64,000 bases of DNA from Archangium minus. Its GTDB lineage: Bacteria > Myxococcota > Myxococcia > Myxococcales > Myxococcaceae. A program made the translations under genes and the position numbers. The notes beneath the pieces are model-generated. The model was not told where the DNA came from. It saw nothing but the letters and a program-made list of their open reading frames with translations, and made no database searches. Below, piece by piece: positions 14,874 through 24,696 of the stretch; the stretch's first letter is position 1, and each line of letters begins with the position of its first letter. Where the stretch lies: contig NZ_CP043494.1 of NCBI RefSeq assembly GCF_044360475.1, positions 4,402,001-4,466,000 on the forward strand, read 5' to 3'.

Positions 14874-17270
14874 TCAGGCCGCGCGCGAGCCTGCTTTCGC
14901 GAAGTAGGCATGGCGTGCCCGGCCACACCGGACGCACGTCCACTTCGCCACCACGAGGGGCTGCTCGCCCAGGATGAGCTCCTCGGTGCGAGGCGGGTGG
15001 GGCTCGGCCGCGCCACTGGCACCGCACTCACAGCGCAGCCGTGCGGCCTCTGAGGGCACCTCCGCCTCGGAGGCGAGCACGATGGCCTGCGAGGGACTCT
15101 CCCCAGCCCCCGACGCGAACTTGCGCGAGAACGCCCGTTTGCGCCTCCACGCTTGCAGCTCCGCCAGCTTGCCGCGGGGGTTGCTGCCCAGGAAGATGAA
15201 GAGCGCGCCCACGCCCAGTCCACCCACGAGCCAGGGCCAGAGAAACGCCGCCATCGCTCCCATGTCCCGGTCACCGCCCGCGCGCGTTACATAGAAGCCG
15301 AGGTCCGCGTCTATCTTGTCGAGCGTGTTGAGGTGCTCGGTGAGCTGGGCTGGCTCCACCGCGTCCGCCAGGCTCCGGTAGCGGTAGTCCAGCAGCAACA
15401 GCCGGCCCCCTTCCTGGAGTTGGTACTCGTACTCGAAGTGGCCCGCGGGGCCGTCCACCTCTCCCTGGGTGGCGTCATGGAGGGAGATCGACCTGTTCAT
15501 CTCGAAGCGCACCCGGTGGAACACGTGGACGGGATGCGTGACGGCCAGTGGCATGGTGCGCCGGGCAATGCGCGGCCGTTTCAGGTACGTCGCCAGGCTC
15601 GAGCCGGAGAAGTTCCGCGTTCCCCCCTTCCAGAAGTCGTTGATGGCGTAGCTCTCCACCAGGGTCAGCACGTTGTGCTCCGGGTCATCCATCACCTGCA
15701 GTGGCGCCGTGGTGCGAATCTCCGGATCCTCACGGGCGTAGTAGTTGAGCGACTCGCGCTCGAGGTCCTTCAGGCCTGTGGTGGCGAGCATGCGGCGCAT
15801 GCTGTTGGCCTGCTGTCCCCTCCAGGTCGTCCGCACGGTGAGGGCCGTCCCCATTCCGCTCTCGCCCGAGCCTTCGACGTAGTGCTCCTCCTGCTCCATC
15901 GTGGGCTCAGGCGCCTCGGGGGCGGGAATGGATGTCAACGCTTCCGTGGACTCGTCGATGATCAGGGCCCGGCCATAGGGCTGGGCGCGCTGCTCGGAGA
16001 GGGGGCCCCGCTCCAGCGTGGCGGTGGGGTCCATCCAGTATTCCTCGCCGTCCAGCCGCACCTGGACGATGACGTGATCGAACGCACCAGGCGAGGGCAG
16101 CCGCGTGTCCAACGTGCGCTGTAGCTCCGTGTTCACCAGGGCGGGGTGCGCCTCGATGCCCAGGCCTCGCAGCAGCGTGACGAGCAGCAGGGACTTGTCC
16201 TTGCAGTCGCCAAAGCGCTGCGCGAGCACCTCCTCGGGCGCATGGGGGCGGTGCGAGTTGGGCCCCAACTCGAGGCCCAGGTAGCGCACGTGGTCCTGGA
16301 CGAAGCGCAGCGCGGCCAGCAGGCGCGCGGACGGGGTGGCGTGCTCGGAGCGCAGCCGGTCCACTTCCTTCGCCAGCGCCGGCGGCAGGGGCGAGGGCGT
16401 CTGGTAGAGGGGAACCGCCCAGCGCGCCACGTCCCGCCAGCTCGCGTACTCGCTGAGCTGGATGGACGGCCAGGGGTCGTACCAGGACGGCAGGGCGTCA
16501 TCGAAGTCGATCGCCGGCACGTCGCGCTGCTCCCAGACGTACTCGCGCTCCTCTCCCGAGTCCTTCACGGTGGGCTGGAGGTCCGTGCCGTGATTCTTCA
16601 CATACAGCGTGCGCCCCTTGGGCCACAGCAGCCGCTGGTACATGTGCCCCACCGGCACGCCGCGGCGCGTGTAGAACCCGCCGATGAAGTGGTCCCCGAA
16701 CACGGGATTGCGTCCCTCGACCGTAAAGGCGTACTCGAGCGTGTCGCCCACGCGCACGTCCCGCACGAAGAGGAGGGCGGAGAGCGTGCCATTGTAGAGC
16801 CGCTGCTCCAGCTCGTGCTCCTGCTGGATGACCTTGACCGCCGCGGGCTCGAACACGTCGAGGCGCTCACCCCCGCGGTGCAGCCACACCCCATGGAAGG
16901 TCAGCCGCTCGAAGGAGGGATCGAAGCTCACGGAGATCTCCGCGGCCTCGCTGATTCCACCCTCGTTGAGGACCTGCCGCGTGTAATGGCTGTAGCGCTC
17001 CTGCGTCCGGGTGCTCACGCGCGTCTGGAGATCCACGAGCGGGTAGCGCACTCCGCCCTGAGCCCCCTCCGTGGGGCGCTCGTCCCGCGCCTCGATGGAG
17101 ATCGTCCGCACCCAGCGGGCGGGCGGACGGACATCGAAGGAGGACGGGGAGGCTTCGGGGGACTTGGGCGACGCACTGGCAGGTGCAGCCGGACCGAGGG
17201 CGAGGCCCAGCAGCGCGAGGGACGCGCAGAGCCTCGTGAGTCGGAGCAGGGTGGTGGGAGCGGCGGACAT
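14874..17270 (-). CDS. DUF3857/transglutaminase-like protein with zinc-ribbon tail
   Basis: A 798-residue exported protein. A signal peptide (residues ~1-34) is followed by a DUF3857 domain (~50-260) and a transglutaminase-like core with Cys in RFGDCKDKSLL, His in FDHVIVQV and Asp in YWMDPTA, a full Cys-His-Asp triad. Near residue ~710 a single membrane helix (FLWPWLVGGLGVGALFIF) precedes a C-terminal segment with CEC and CVRC pairs that looks like a zinc ribbon. Such proteins may act as proteases or crosslinking enzymes at the envelope. The start at 17270 was chosen because it gives the signal peptide; the frame runs further upstream without one. Confidence 0.85.
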   Translation of the reverse strand: MSAAPTTLLRLTRLCASLALLGLALGPAAPASASPKSPEASPSSFDVRPPARWVRTISIEARDERPTEGAQGGVRYPLVDLQTRVSTRTQERYSHYTRQVLNEGGISEAAEISVSFDPSFERLTFHGVWLHRGGERLDVFEPAAVKVIQQEHELEQRLYNGTLSALLFVRDVRVGDTLEYAFTVEGRNPVFGDHFIGGFYTRRGVPVGHMYQRLLWPKGRTLYVKNHGTDLQPTVKDSGEEREYVWEQRDVPAIDFDDALPSWYDPWPSIQLSEYASWRDVARWAVPLYQTPSPLPPALAKEVDRLRSEHATPSARLLAALRFVQDHVRYLGLELGPNSHRPHAPEEVLAQRFGDCKDKSLLLVTLLRGLGIEAHPALVNTELQRTLDTRLPSPGAFDHVIVQVRLDGEEYWMDPTATLERGPLSEQRAQPYGRALIIDESTEALTSIPAPEAPEPTMEQEEHYVEGSGESGMGTALTVRTTWRGQQANSMRRMLATTGLKDLERESLNYYAREDPEIRTTAPLQVMDDPEHNVLTLVESYAINDFWKGGTRNFSGSSLATYLKRPRIARRTMPLAVTHPVHVFHRVRFEMNRSISLHDATQGEVDGPAGHFEYEYQLQEGGRLLLLDYRYRSLADAVEPAQLTEHLNTLDKIDADLGFYVTRAGGDRDMGAMAAFLWPWLVGGLGVGALFIFLGSNPRGKLAELQAWRRKRAFSRKFASGAGESPSQAIVLASEAEVPSEAARLRCECGASGAAEPHPPRTEELILGEQPLVVAKWTCVRCGRARHAYFAKAGSRAA

Positions 17271-17537
17271 GAAGGCGTGAGAATGACGACAGCCCCGGTG
17301 GCCGCGCAAGCCCTCAGACGGCATGGACACGCACTGTGAGTGTAGGGGACTCCTCCACCGAGCCGTTGGAGGGGCCGGCCCTCGGTCGGGGTTGGGTGGG
17401 GAGTCCCCGGGTCTCAAAGGAGCTCAGCGGCTTTCGCAAAATGCCTTTCTTGATGTGATTCCTATTCAACCCAGGAGTGTGTTCACTGTAAGCGAAGACC
17501 ATGGGCTTCCCGCATACATAACGACGCATCAGCTAAG
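17271..17537. other. Intergenic region upstream of the DUF3857 gene
   Basis: No gene is supported. It should hold the promoter of the reverse-strand DUF3857 gene; a less GC-rich stretch (17440-17530) is the likeliest place. Confidence 0.35.
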
Positions 17538-17584
17538 GGCGCTGTTGAGGGGGAGGGGCTGGAATGCACACCCTCAACAGCGCC
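17538..17584 (-). terminator. Perfect 14-bp hairpin after the TIR gene
   Basis: GGCGCTGTTGAGGG (17538-17551) is exactly complementary to CCCTCAACAGCGCC (17571-17584), with a 19-nt loop. It lies 17 nt past the TIR-gene stop on the reverse strand and probably ends that transcript. It has no T-run. Confidence 0.6.
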
Positions 17585-17601
17585 TACGCGCCCCGCCTGC
17601 T

Positions 17602-19380
17602 TCAATGGCGAAGCTTCAAGAGGAAGTCATCGCGGTGCAGGAGCGAGTCATCGAAGCGCAGGTGCACAAGCTCATCAGGAAGGGGCGCGAAGTGCACGGG
17701 CTCCAAGAGCTGTGCGCCGAGGATGACATCCCGTTTCACCTCGAGCGCGGTGCGCCACTCCCAAGTCACCCACGGTGATTGGCACGCATGGGAGGACCAG
17801 AAGAGTACGAACTGCGGGCAGGCCCGAATGGCCGCGAGGCGCTGGTCCCTCCATCGCGAGCCCGCGTGCAGGTCCACGCAGTCCATGAACAGCTCCATCC
17901 CCGTCTGGTCCTTGAGCCTGGAGGCAATCAATGAGACGTCGTTCTTGTTCTCTGGGGCATAGGAGGCAAAGGACTTGCTGAACGGCGCGGAGAAGAGGGC
18001 CCAGGGCCGCGGTGAGGGCGCCGCTTCGCCAGAGAGCAGGATGCCCATGCGAACCACCGCGACACGTACCCCCATCACGGAGACGTCACACTGGAGGTCC
18101 GTGATTGCCTCCATGGGGGCGGTCTTGTCGACCTCGACCTCGAAGTCGAGGATTTCGTAGGACCCATTCCAGATGAACGCGTCCTTCCAGGGTCGCGCGG
18201 GGCTGACCTTGAGGTACGGTCCCGAGAGGTGAAGCTGCACGGTTGTTCCGGGTTGCCACGCACCTGCCTGGGGATTCAGCGGGGGGCGTGCGCGCGGGCT
18301 GCTCCCCGCCAGGATCTTCCGAAGCTCTGCCTTCAGTCCCTCCACCAAGGCCACGAAGCGCACCGTGAACTTGCTCCCCCGAGCAACGCGTGATGGCCCT
18401 GCCAGACCCACCAGCATCGGCCGCGCGGCGTCGGCCTCTGGAATCACGACCCTGACCGCTGCATCCCCCGCGTCGGTACCTCCCACGCGCTGCGAATGAA
18501 AGAGACGGAACACACCTGGCGGGTTCAGCGTGGGCAGGGACGCAAGGGGCGGTGAGGCCTTGGCTGTGAGAGAAAGGACCTGCTCCAGGAAGGGGATCAG
18601 CACCCCGCCTTCCTGCCCTCCGGGTCGGAGCAGGATGTCGCGGAGAGGAGCGCGCGAGATGGCCCAGACAAGCTGCTGACGGATGTCGGGATTTTGCTGA
18701 GAGCAGTAGGCTTCGAACAGCTGCGCAACATCCGGAGAGAACTCGGACTGGAGCTCCGAGATCCACACGACGAGTGCGTTGCTCTCCCAACCTCCCCGGG
18801 AGGTGCCACCAGGGCTCAACGCGACGAACAGGGAGCTGGCGAGCCGGCGGGCTACTGGAGGGGAGACGGCTCGGAGCAAGCCGAATGTGGCCGCGTCCGG
18901 GAAGGGTGGCACAAAGTCTGGATTCAGCCACGGCTCGGCGAGCGCATCGGCGCGAGCGCGGTGTTCCTCGTTGACCACGGGCCGCGGCTGCTCGGACGGC
19001 GAGGCCAGCCGCGTCGATTCCGCGTGGTGAGTCACTTCCTCCGCGTTGCGTACCACCTCTCGCTGGGGATCGGAGCCCTGCTCCTTCAACTCCCGAAGGA
19101 ACTGCTTTGTCTCGGGAAGGGGCGCAATGGTCAGCACCTTGAGGGCTTCCTGGAACTCGATGGAAGGCAGGAGGTAGGAACGCTCCGCGAGTGCGAGTCG
19201 GGAGACGCGGTCCATCAGCAGGAGGGACAGCTCGCGCCAGGCGTCCTGCGCGATAGGAAGGCGCACGATAAGTCTGAGCGCCCGGATGCGAAGGTCGTAT
19301 TCCCCTTCCCGGGCAATGGCGAGCAGACGGGCGATCTCAGAGGCATTGAGCAGCGCGGGCTCACTGGACGCGAGAGGCAT
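17602..19380 (-). CDS. TIR-domain protein with N-terminal helical and beta-rich regions
   Basis: A 592-residue soluble protein. Residues ~1-110 are helical and HEAT-like, the middle (~290-460) is a beta-rich domain beginning VGLAGPSRVARGSKFTVRF, and ~471-580 is a TIR domain: FASYAPENKNDV, FMDCVDLHAGSRW, and VLFWSSHACQSPWVTWEW. The Trp-Val-x-x-Glu arrangement (Glu ~541) matches the catalytic Glu position of NAD-cleaving TIR domains such as SARM1. Bacterial TIR proteins often act as NADase effectors in anti-phage defence; here the upstream modules would be sensors or adaptors. The large membrane/TPR gene lies upstream on the same strand, separated by a gene remnant. NADase activity is inferred. 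Confidence 0.75.
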   Translation of the reverse strand: MPLASSEPALLNASEIARLLAIAREGEYDLRIRALRLIVRLPIAQDAWRELSLLLMDRVSRLALAERSYLLPSIEFQEALKVLTIAPLPETKQFLRELKEQGSDPQREVVRNAEEVTHHAESTRLASPSEQPRPVVNEEHRARADALAEPWLNPDFVPPFPDAATFGLLRAVSPPVARRLASSLFVALSPGGTSRGGWESNALVVWISELQSEFSPDVAQLFEAYCSQQNPDIRQQLVWAISRAPLRDILLRPGGQEGGVLIPFLEQVLSLTAKASPPLASLPTLNPPGVFRLFHSQRVGGTDAGDAAVRVVIPEADAARPMLVGLAGPSRVARGSKFTVRFVALVEGLKAELRKILAGSSPRARPPLNPQAGAWQPGTTVQLHLSGPYLKVSPARPWKDAFIWNGSYEILDFEVEVDKTAPMEAITDLQCDVSVMGVRVAVVRMGILLSGEAAPSPRPWALFSAPFSKSFASYAPENKNDVSLIASRLKDQTGMELFMDCVDLHAGSRWRDQRLAAIRACPQFVLFWSSHACQSPWVTWEWRTALEVKRDVILGAQLLEPVHFAPLPDELVHLRFDDSLLHRDDFLLKLRH

Positions 19381-19494
19381 GGGAGGAGAGGCTACGCCAG
19401 ATTGAGGAAGTGGTGTTTCCGCACGTCGTCGGCCACTCCGTCGAGCGTTTGTTCCAGGTCATCAGGACCCTGCCCCTTGTGGCGCACCCTGGAT

Positions 19495-19801
19495 CTGGCG
19501 GAAGATGCGCCGGTCACGCTGTCACCGAGCTTCGACCGGATGTACAGCAGGGTGGGGGACCGAGCATTCCAGTTTTAGCGTTCCCTCCGGTGGACGCGCC
19601 ATTCGATTGGAATGGGCATCCTTTCTGGCTGGGGGGGTCGCAATCAATACCCGCCTGGCCTTCAGTGGAAATGACTCTCGCTACTTCCTGATCACAGGCC
19701 AGACCCACGTGGGCGGGAGCCAGTATAGTCACGCACTCGAGCTACTCGAGCTTTCGCCGGGGGATGGCGAAGCGCTCGTGCGCAAGCTGAACAGCCGATA
19801 G
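19495..19801 (+). pseudogene. Frameshifted remnant of an unknown gene
   Basis: One frame encodes APVTLSPSFDRMYSRVGDRA and stops at 19578. The next frame continues plausibly with VPSGGRAIRLEWASFLAGG and runs to a stop at 19801 through GQTHVGGSQYSHALELLEL. The two pieces read as one protein broken by a frameshift near 19575-19582. It lies on the opposite strand between the TIR gene and the TPR gene. The family is unknown. Confidence 0.35.
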
Positions 19802-19815
19802 GCGCCAACAGCGGC

Positions 19816-22800
19816 CTAGGGAGCCTGAGCGTCCGGTGTGGGACGACGCTGCGCGACTTGAGTCCCTGTGCGGCATTCGCTCGCTTTCTTCCAGGAGCCT
19901 TCCTGGAGCTCCGGGCACGCTGTCAATGCCCGTTGGAGCGGCTTCCTTTGCGAACCGTGCGTGGCCTCCGGTGTCTGTTGGGCTTGCTGTTCGGCCTGGA
20001 GGGCTATCTCCCAATCCCAATAGATGGCCTTGAAGCAGGGTCTGTCGTCCACGAGTAGGGCCGCTTGCTCGAGCTCGAGGCTGGCCTTCCCTGGCTCGTT
20101 CATGGCGAGATGGAGTTCGCCCAGGGCGGTACGCACCTGGGTCGCACGCTTCCTGGAAAGCCCGTTGCCGGTTTCCTTGGCCAGCCCGTTGCCATTTCCG
20201 GTGGGGGCTCCCTGGAGCTTCTCTTCCTCGAGCACCTGCCGTACCTCGCTCGCCGTGATGTTCCATTCCGGGTCCGGACCTGTCGAGCCGACAATGCTCG
20301 AGAGATAATTCCATTGCCAGAAGGTACGGGCGAAGCCGGCCAGGGCATCCAGGTTGGTGGGGTTGAGCTTGACAGCGGCTCGATACTTTTCAAGCGCCCT
20401 CGCATGGTCGGAGTCGAGCTGTTTTCGGGTGTCCTCAATGTATTGGACCACTTGTTGCCGCGAGGCTTCGAGGAAGGCACTCTGCTCGGTGGGCTTCCTG
20501 CGCTTGAGCTGATTCGACTCCGGCAGCCGGAAGGGGTCATCCACTCCGCTGGTTTGTCTCCGGGACTCCTGGAGGGCCTGAGCGATTCGCTTCCGGGAGA
20601 CCTCGAGGAAGGCGTCTGGGTCAGGGGGCCTACACTCGAGTACGTCCGTCTCCGGCTTCTGGAGGAGGCAATTCAATCTGAAGAGAGCCCCCAGTGTCTG
20701 GGTCACCTGCCGCCGTTTCCAGTAGAGGTCCTCGGCATCGGCGCGATGCAACTCCGCGAAGTTGACGTGCGCGGCGACATCTTGTTCGAGGCTGGCCATC
20801 CACTTCTCCTTGCCCATCTGGAAGGACAGCATGGCCGCGTCACAGCGGATCGTCGGATGCGTTGTGAGCGCTGCCGCTCGTTTGTAATACCTCGAGGCCA
20901 TTTGGAGACGGAGACTCCACCTGGTGAGGCGAGCAGGCCTCCCAGTTGGCTCGATGGGCTCTCCATAGGTGTCTTCCGAGGCGCAGAACCAGCTCTTCTT
21001 CTCGAACGGCTTGGGCGGCTCGACTTGCTCGGGATGCTTGAAGGGCTCGGAGCGTATCAGGTGGAGGACGAGGATGGTTCCGAGCTGGTTCAGCACAGAG
21101 GCCTGGCTCGTCTGGGTATCGGGCTCGGCACGCAGGGTGGCTGGGACTTGCGCGTACTCACGTTCGGCCTGGGTGCAATAGAAGAAGGCTTGCGCCAGCA
21201 GCTCCTCCTGGGGAGGCATGTCCATCCGATGCTTCTCCCAGGATGATAGGGTTTGGATGCAGAGCCCATGGTAGAACTGGGCACGCTCCAGAGGGGGGAG
21301 CCGTTCGACGTAGAGGGGAAGCGAGGAGGTGGCCCCCGGTTGTTTCGCATCGGCCGTTGGAGCTTTGGGCGGAGGTGTGGCGACGGGGTGGGAGTAGGGG
21401 GGCTGGCCTAACGAGGAGGCGAGGAACTGGGCGACGTGACCTGGAATGAACTGCGGGTTGGCCTCCACGCTGTCCCGGAAGGCTTGTGCGGCGTCGTCAA
21501 CATCCCCGTTCAGTTGCAGCGCCAAGCCCAGGTGGTAGGCGGCCAGGGCGAAGCGGGGGTCCGCGTGGACCGCTGCCCAGAAGTTCTGGATGGCCTGGGT
21601 CAACGCGCTGTAGTCCTGGGCCTCATGGAAACGTGCCCAGGACGCCATTCCCAACCGGTAACTCTCGAAGGCTTCCCAGGAGCCCGTGAGGCCCATGCCC
21701 GCCCAGGCGGGGTCCTCCGAGAGGATCTTCAAGGCCATTCGATCCGCGAGTATCGGGAGGGCCTGCTCGAGCGTGGGCGCGCGCTCCCTTTCGAGGAAGA
21801 TATTCCAGCTCTGCCCCGTGCCCCACCCCGTGCTCGATTTGACCAGCAGGGTATATCCGGCTCGTTCCTCCTGGAGGCTGCCCTGGAGCAAGCGCCCTCC
21901 CAGGAGCTTGCGCAGGGGCGGTCGCAGCTGGGCGGTGATCAAGTTAACGGGAACTTTGATGAGGCCGAGCTCCAGCTTGAGCTCCTCGGAGAATTCATCC
22001 GGATTCCCCGTGGCGCTGGTGGTGAGCGGGGGGAGCGTGGACGTCTCGCGCTGTTTGAGAGGGGTGAGCGTGGACGCCTCGCGCTGTCTTCGCTCGGACA
22101 TGGTGGTGTTGGGGAGTTGCTTGGGGACGTTCGCTTTCTGGGGGTGCAGGACTCGAGGTTGGAGCACGACAGACGGTTGGCTGAGCAGCAGCTGGGCATT
22201 CAGGGCGTTCAAGAGCCTGTCTGAGAGCGCTGTGCCGAGCGCCTGGGTCTTGGACGCGTCATGGCCGGAGGGGGCTGCGAGCTCCAGGTGGGTCACCTTG
22301 AAGGGCTGGATGATCGTCCTGCGGGCATTCGGCACGTCAATGACGGCACAGAACACGAGGATGATGGCCCCGATGACAACCAGGGTTTTCGCAGCGCTGG
22401 TCACACGAGACCAGAGGGTGTCCTTGCTCTCCGGGAGGGATTGCTTCTGCGGAGCCGGAGCCATCTTGTCTTTCATCGATTTGAGGGTCTGTCCGAGGCG
22501 CCCTCCGAGGGTCTCCATGGTCTCCATGCACCCCTCCCTCAGCCCCTTCTTCGGGTCCGGTTCCAGGAGCACGCTCCATGCGAAGAACAGGGCGGCCATT
22601 TGCAAACCCAGCGAGAACGAGGGCAATGGCAGTAGCGGTGCTGCGGGGGTCAGCGACAGGACATTGAGGGAGAACAGGATGATGAACGCGACGCGCCACT
22701 TGAGACGCAAGAAGCCGGGGATGTCGCTTCTGGTCGTGCCGCCCTGATGGAGGTTGAGGGCGAAGAGGTCGAGGGCCAAGAAGGAGCGCGCGAATGCCAG

Positions 22801-23817
22801 GAGGGCACTCAGCAGGGCGAGCCACAGGAGGACGCTCAGCAGGGAGAGCCAGAAGACAGCCCAGAGTACGAGCAACCTGCTGTCGAGGAGGGGCGTCTCC
22901 CATTGGCTGTCGAAGCTGAATACCACCACGAGTACAACGCCGAGCGCCGCCAAGAGCCCAGGCACGACCCGGGCGGCGATGGCAAGCTTGTGCCTGCCAA
23001 CGTGCTCATGGGATAGCTCTCCTTGGGGGGGCATTCTGGATGACTCCAGGAGCAATCTGGCCGTGAGGCCGATACTGGTGGGCACGGAGAGCAGCAGCCC
23101 GATTCGGAAGAGCCAGAGGGGCCAGGCCGGGTAAGAGCCCTCGCCCTGCCGGATGACTGGAGGGAGCCAATAGCGAGCCATCAAGAGCGTGAGGGCGAAG
23201 AGGAGGACTGTCGCCACCCACCAGGGGATTTCCCTTCGGCATGTCTGGGAAATGGGCTCTAGAATTCCCAGGAGGCCCAGGAGGCATCCCGCCAGGCAGA
23301 CGCCGTACCAGAGCAGCAGGGGAGGCCACCACAGGTCATAGGCGTAGATGTGGACGGGCCCCATGTCATCCTGGCCCAGGATCTGGACCTGAAACGCCGC
23401 CCAGCTTCCCAACCCCAGTCCGATGACGAGGGTCAACCACAACCACCATGGGTATTTCCTGTCATGGGCATCGCGCTTGGAGCGGCCCACGCACCAGGCC
23501 AGCCCGGCCGCCATCGAGCTGGTCAGGAGCAATACCCGCAGGAGCCAGGCGGTGAAGCGTCCTCCCTGGGCCATGATGAAGCCCAGCTCGGGGCTGAATA
23601 CCAGCCTGCCTGCAGAGGAGAGAAGCCCCGCGATGCAGACCAGGAACACGATCAAGAGGCCGAGCCATCCCAGCAGGAGCTGCTGGCCTTCGGGCCGCGC
23701 GTCCTTCGGGTCATCCCCTTCGCTCTTCTTGCGTCTTCCCAGGCCTAGGTTCCGAAAGCCCTCGACGAGGAGCAGTGCCACCGCGAGCAACATGGCAAGG
23801 GCTTCCCACCACCGCAT
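19816..23817 (-). CDS. Large polytopic membrane protein with TPR repeats
   Basis: A 1333-residue protein. The first ~430 residues contain about nine membrane helices, and another helix lies near 485-510 (VVIGAIILVFCAVIDV). The remaining ~820 residues are soluble, with TPR-like pairs (ALAAYHLGLALQLNGDVDDA, then ALEKYRAAVKLNPTNLDALA) and a middle part resembling adenylate-cyclase-associated or tolB-like soluble modules (LGTALSDRLLNALNAQLL). It is probably an inner-membrane scaffold. The start is ATG 23817 with AGGGGGA upstream, 20 codons inside the longest frame. It lies upstream of the TIR gene on the same strand, 435 nt apart. Function unknown. Confidence 0.7.
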   Translation of the reverse strand: MRWWEALAMLLAVALLLVEGFRNLGLGRRKKSEGDDPKDARPEGQQLLLGWLGLLIVFLVCIAGLLSSAGRLVFSPELGFIMAQGGRFTAWLLRVLLLTSSMAAGLAWCVGRSKRDAHDRKYPWWLWLTLVIGLGLGSWAAFQVQILGQDDMGPVHIYAYDLWWPPLLLWYGVCLAGCLLGLLGILEPISQTCRREIPWWVATVLLFALTLLMARYWLPPVIRQGEGSYPAWPLWLFRIGLLLSVPTSIGLTARLLLESSRMPPQGELSHEHVGRHKLAIAARVVPGLLAALGVVLVVVFSFDSQWETPLLDSRLLVLWAVFWLSLLSVLLWLALLSALLAFARSFLALDLFALNLHQGGTTRSDIPGFLRLKWRVAFIILFSLNVLSLTPAAPLLPLPSFSLGLQMAALFFAWSVLLEPDPKKGLREGCMETMETLGGRLGQTLKSMKDKMAPAPQKQSLPESKDTLWSRVTSAAKTLVVIGAIILVFCAVIDVPNARRTIIQPFKVTHLELAAPSGHDASKTQALGTALSDRLLNALNAQLLLSQPSVVLQPRVLHPQKANVPKQLPNTTMSERRQREASTLTPLKQRETSTLPPLTTSATGNPDEFSEELKLELGLIKVPVNLITAQLRPPLRKLLGGRLLQGSLQEERAGYTLLVKSSTGWGTGQSWNIFLERERAPTLEQALPILADRMALKILSEDPAWAGMGLTGSWEAFESYRLGMASWARFHEAQDYSALTQAIQNFWAAVHADPRFALAAYHLGLALQLNGDVDDAAQAFRDSVEANPQFIPGHVAQFLASSLGQPPYSHPVATPPPKAPTADAKQPGATSSLPLYVERLPPLERAQFYHGLCIQTLSSWEKHRMDMPPQEELLAQAFFYCTQAEREYAQVPATLRAEPDTQTSQASVLNQLGTILVLHLIRSEPFKHPEQVEPPKPFEKKSWFCASEDTYGEPIEPTGRPARLTRWSLRLQMASRYYKRAAALTTHPTIRCDAAMLSFQMGKEKWMASLEQDVAAHVNFAELHRADAEDLYWKRRQVTQTLGALFRLNCLLQKPETDVLECRPPDPDAFLEVSRKRIAQALQESRRQTSGVDDPFRLPESNQLKRRKPTEQSAFLEASRQQVVQYIEDTRKQLDSDHARALEKYRAAVKLNPTNLDALAGFARTFWQWNYLSSIVGSTGPDPEWNITASEVRQVLEEEKLQGAPTGNGNGLAKETGNGLSRKRATQVRTALGELHLAMNEPGKASLELEQAALLVDDRPCFKAIYWDWEIALQAEQQAQQTPEATHGSQRKPLQRALTACPELQEGSWKKASECRTGTQVAQRRPTPDAQAP

Positions 23818-23894
23818 CACGTCCCCCTTTTCCGCGCCCAAGGAGGAGTGAGTCGGCTCGTCACGGTTGTGAGGCACGAGCTATCCTGGGATCC

Positions 23895-24524
23895 ATGCGG
23901 ACGTCTGACATGCCCCTGCATACGCTCCCCGACTTCCCCCTCTCGGAGCACGAGCCTCTGTCCCAGGGCTTCCTCGCGCTCGGGTTGCGAGGGTTCGTGG
24001 ACGCGGCACGGTATGTCTGGGAGCTGCCCTACGGGCGCAACTCGGACCCGGCGGACTTCCGCCTTGTCCTATCCGAAGGGCGAGGCACCTGTTGGACCAG
24101 GCACGCCCTCCTGGCCGCCCTGGCTCGCGCGCACGGACAGCCCGTCAAGTTGACGCTCGGCATCTACGAGATGCACGAGCGCAACACGCCGGGTGTGGGC
24201 GCCGTTCTGGAGCACGAGGGCCTGTCGGGCATCCCCGAGGCGCACGGTTACCTGGTCGTGCACCAGCGCCGCGTGGATCTCTCGCGCAACGTGCCCGCCG
24301 CCGAGTCCATTGCCGCCGTGGCCGTTTTCTTCATCGAGGGGCAGATCGAACCGGAGGAGATCGGCGCCCCCCAAGAGGAGATGCTCCGAGCATTCATCCG
24401 GGACTGGGCGGCCCGACGGAGGCTGGACGCCGAGCGCATCTGGCGTGTGCGTGAGGCGTGCATCACCGCTGCCGAAGTCTCGCGAAGCCTGGTTAGGATG
24501 AGAAGGCCCTCTGGCTTTCAATGA
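23895..24524 (+). CDS. Transglutaminase-like superfamily protein
   Basis: A 209-residue soluble protein. GTCWTRHALLAALA carries a Cys at a helix start, EAHGYLVV a His and RVDLSRN an Asp, in the order of the transglutaminase/papain-like Cys-His-Asp triad. The length is that of a minimal domain. It has no signal peptide, so it is cytosolic. The chosen ATG has only a weak RBS; the frame runs upstream into the divergent membrane/TPR gene. The substrate is unknown. Confidence 0.65.
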   Translation: MRTSDMPLHTLPDFPLSEHEPLSQGFLALGLRGFVDAARYVWELPYGRNSDPADFRLVLSEGRGTCWTRHALLAALARAHGQPVKLTLGIYEMHERNTPGVGAVLEHEGLSGIPEAHGYLVVHQRRVDLSRNVPAAESIAAVAVFFIEGQIEPEEIGAPQEEMLRAFIRDWAARRRLDAERIWRVREACITAAEVSRSLVRMRRPSGFQ

Positions 24525-24696
24525 CTCTCATCCTCCAGGGAGAGCTCGAGCTGGTGCATGATAAGGAGTTGGCTGCCCTCGGAGTTGCCATTGACCAGTC
24601 CGCGCTCTTCCTGATGCTGGGCTGCGCGGTGCTCGCGGCCTTCCGGCTGAAGGAGACGCAATGCAGGAACATCACGCCCACAAGCCTGAGCACACG

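Noticed and set aside
20065..21246. + strand frame of 393 codons
   Set aside because: It is opposite the TPR region of the large membrane protein and shows no motif.
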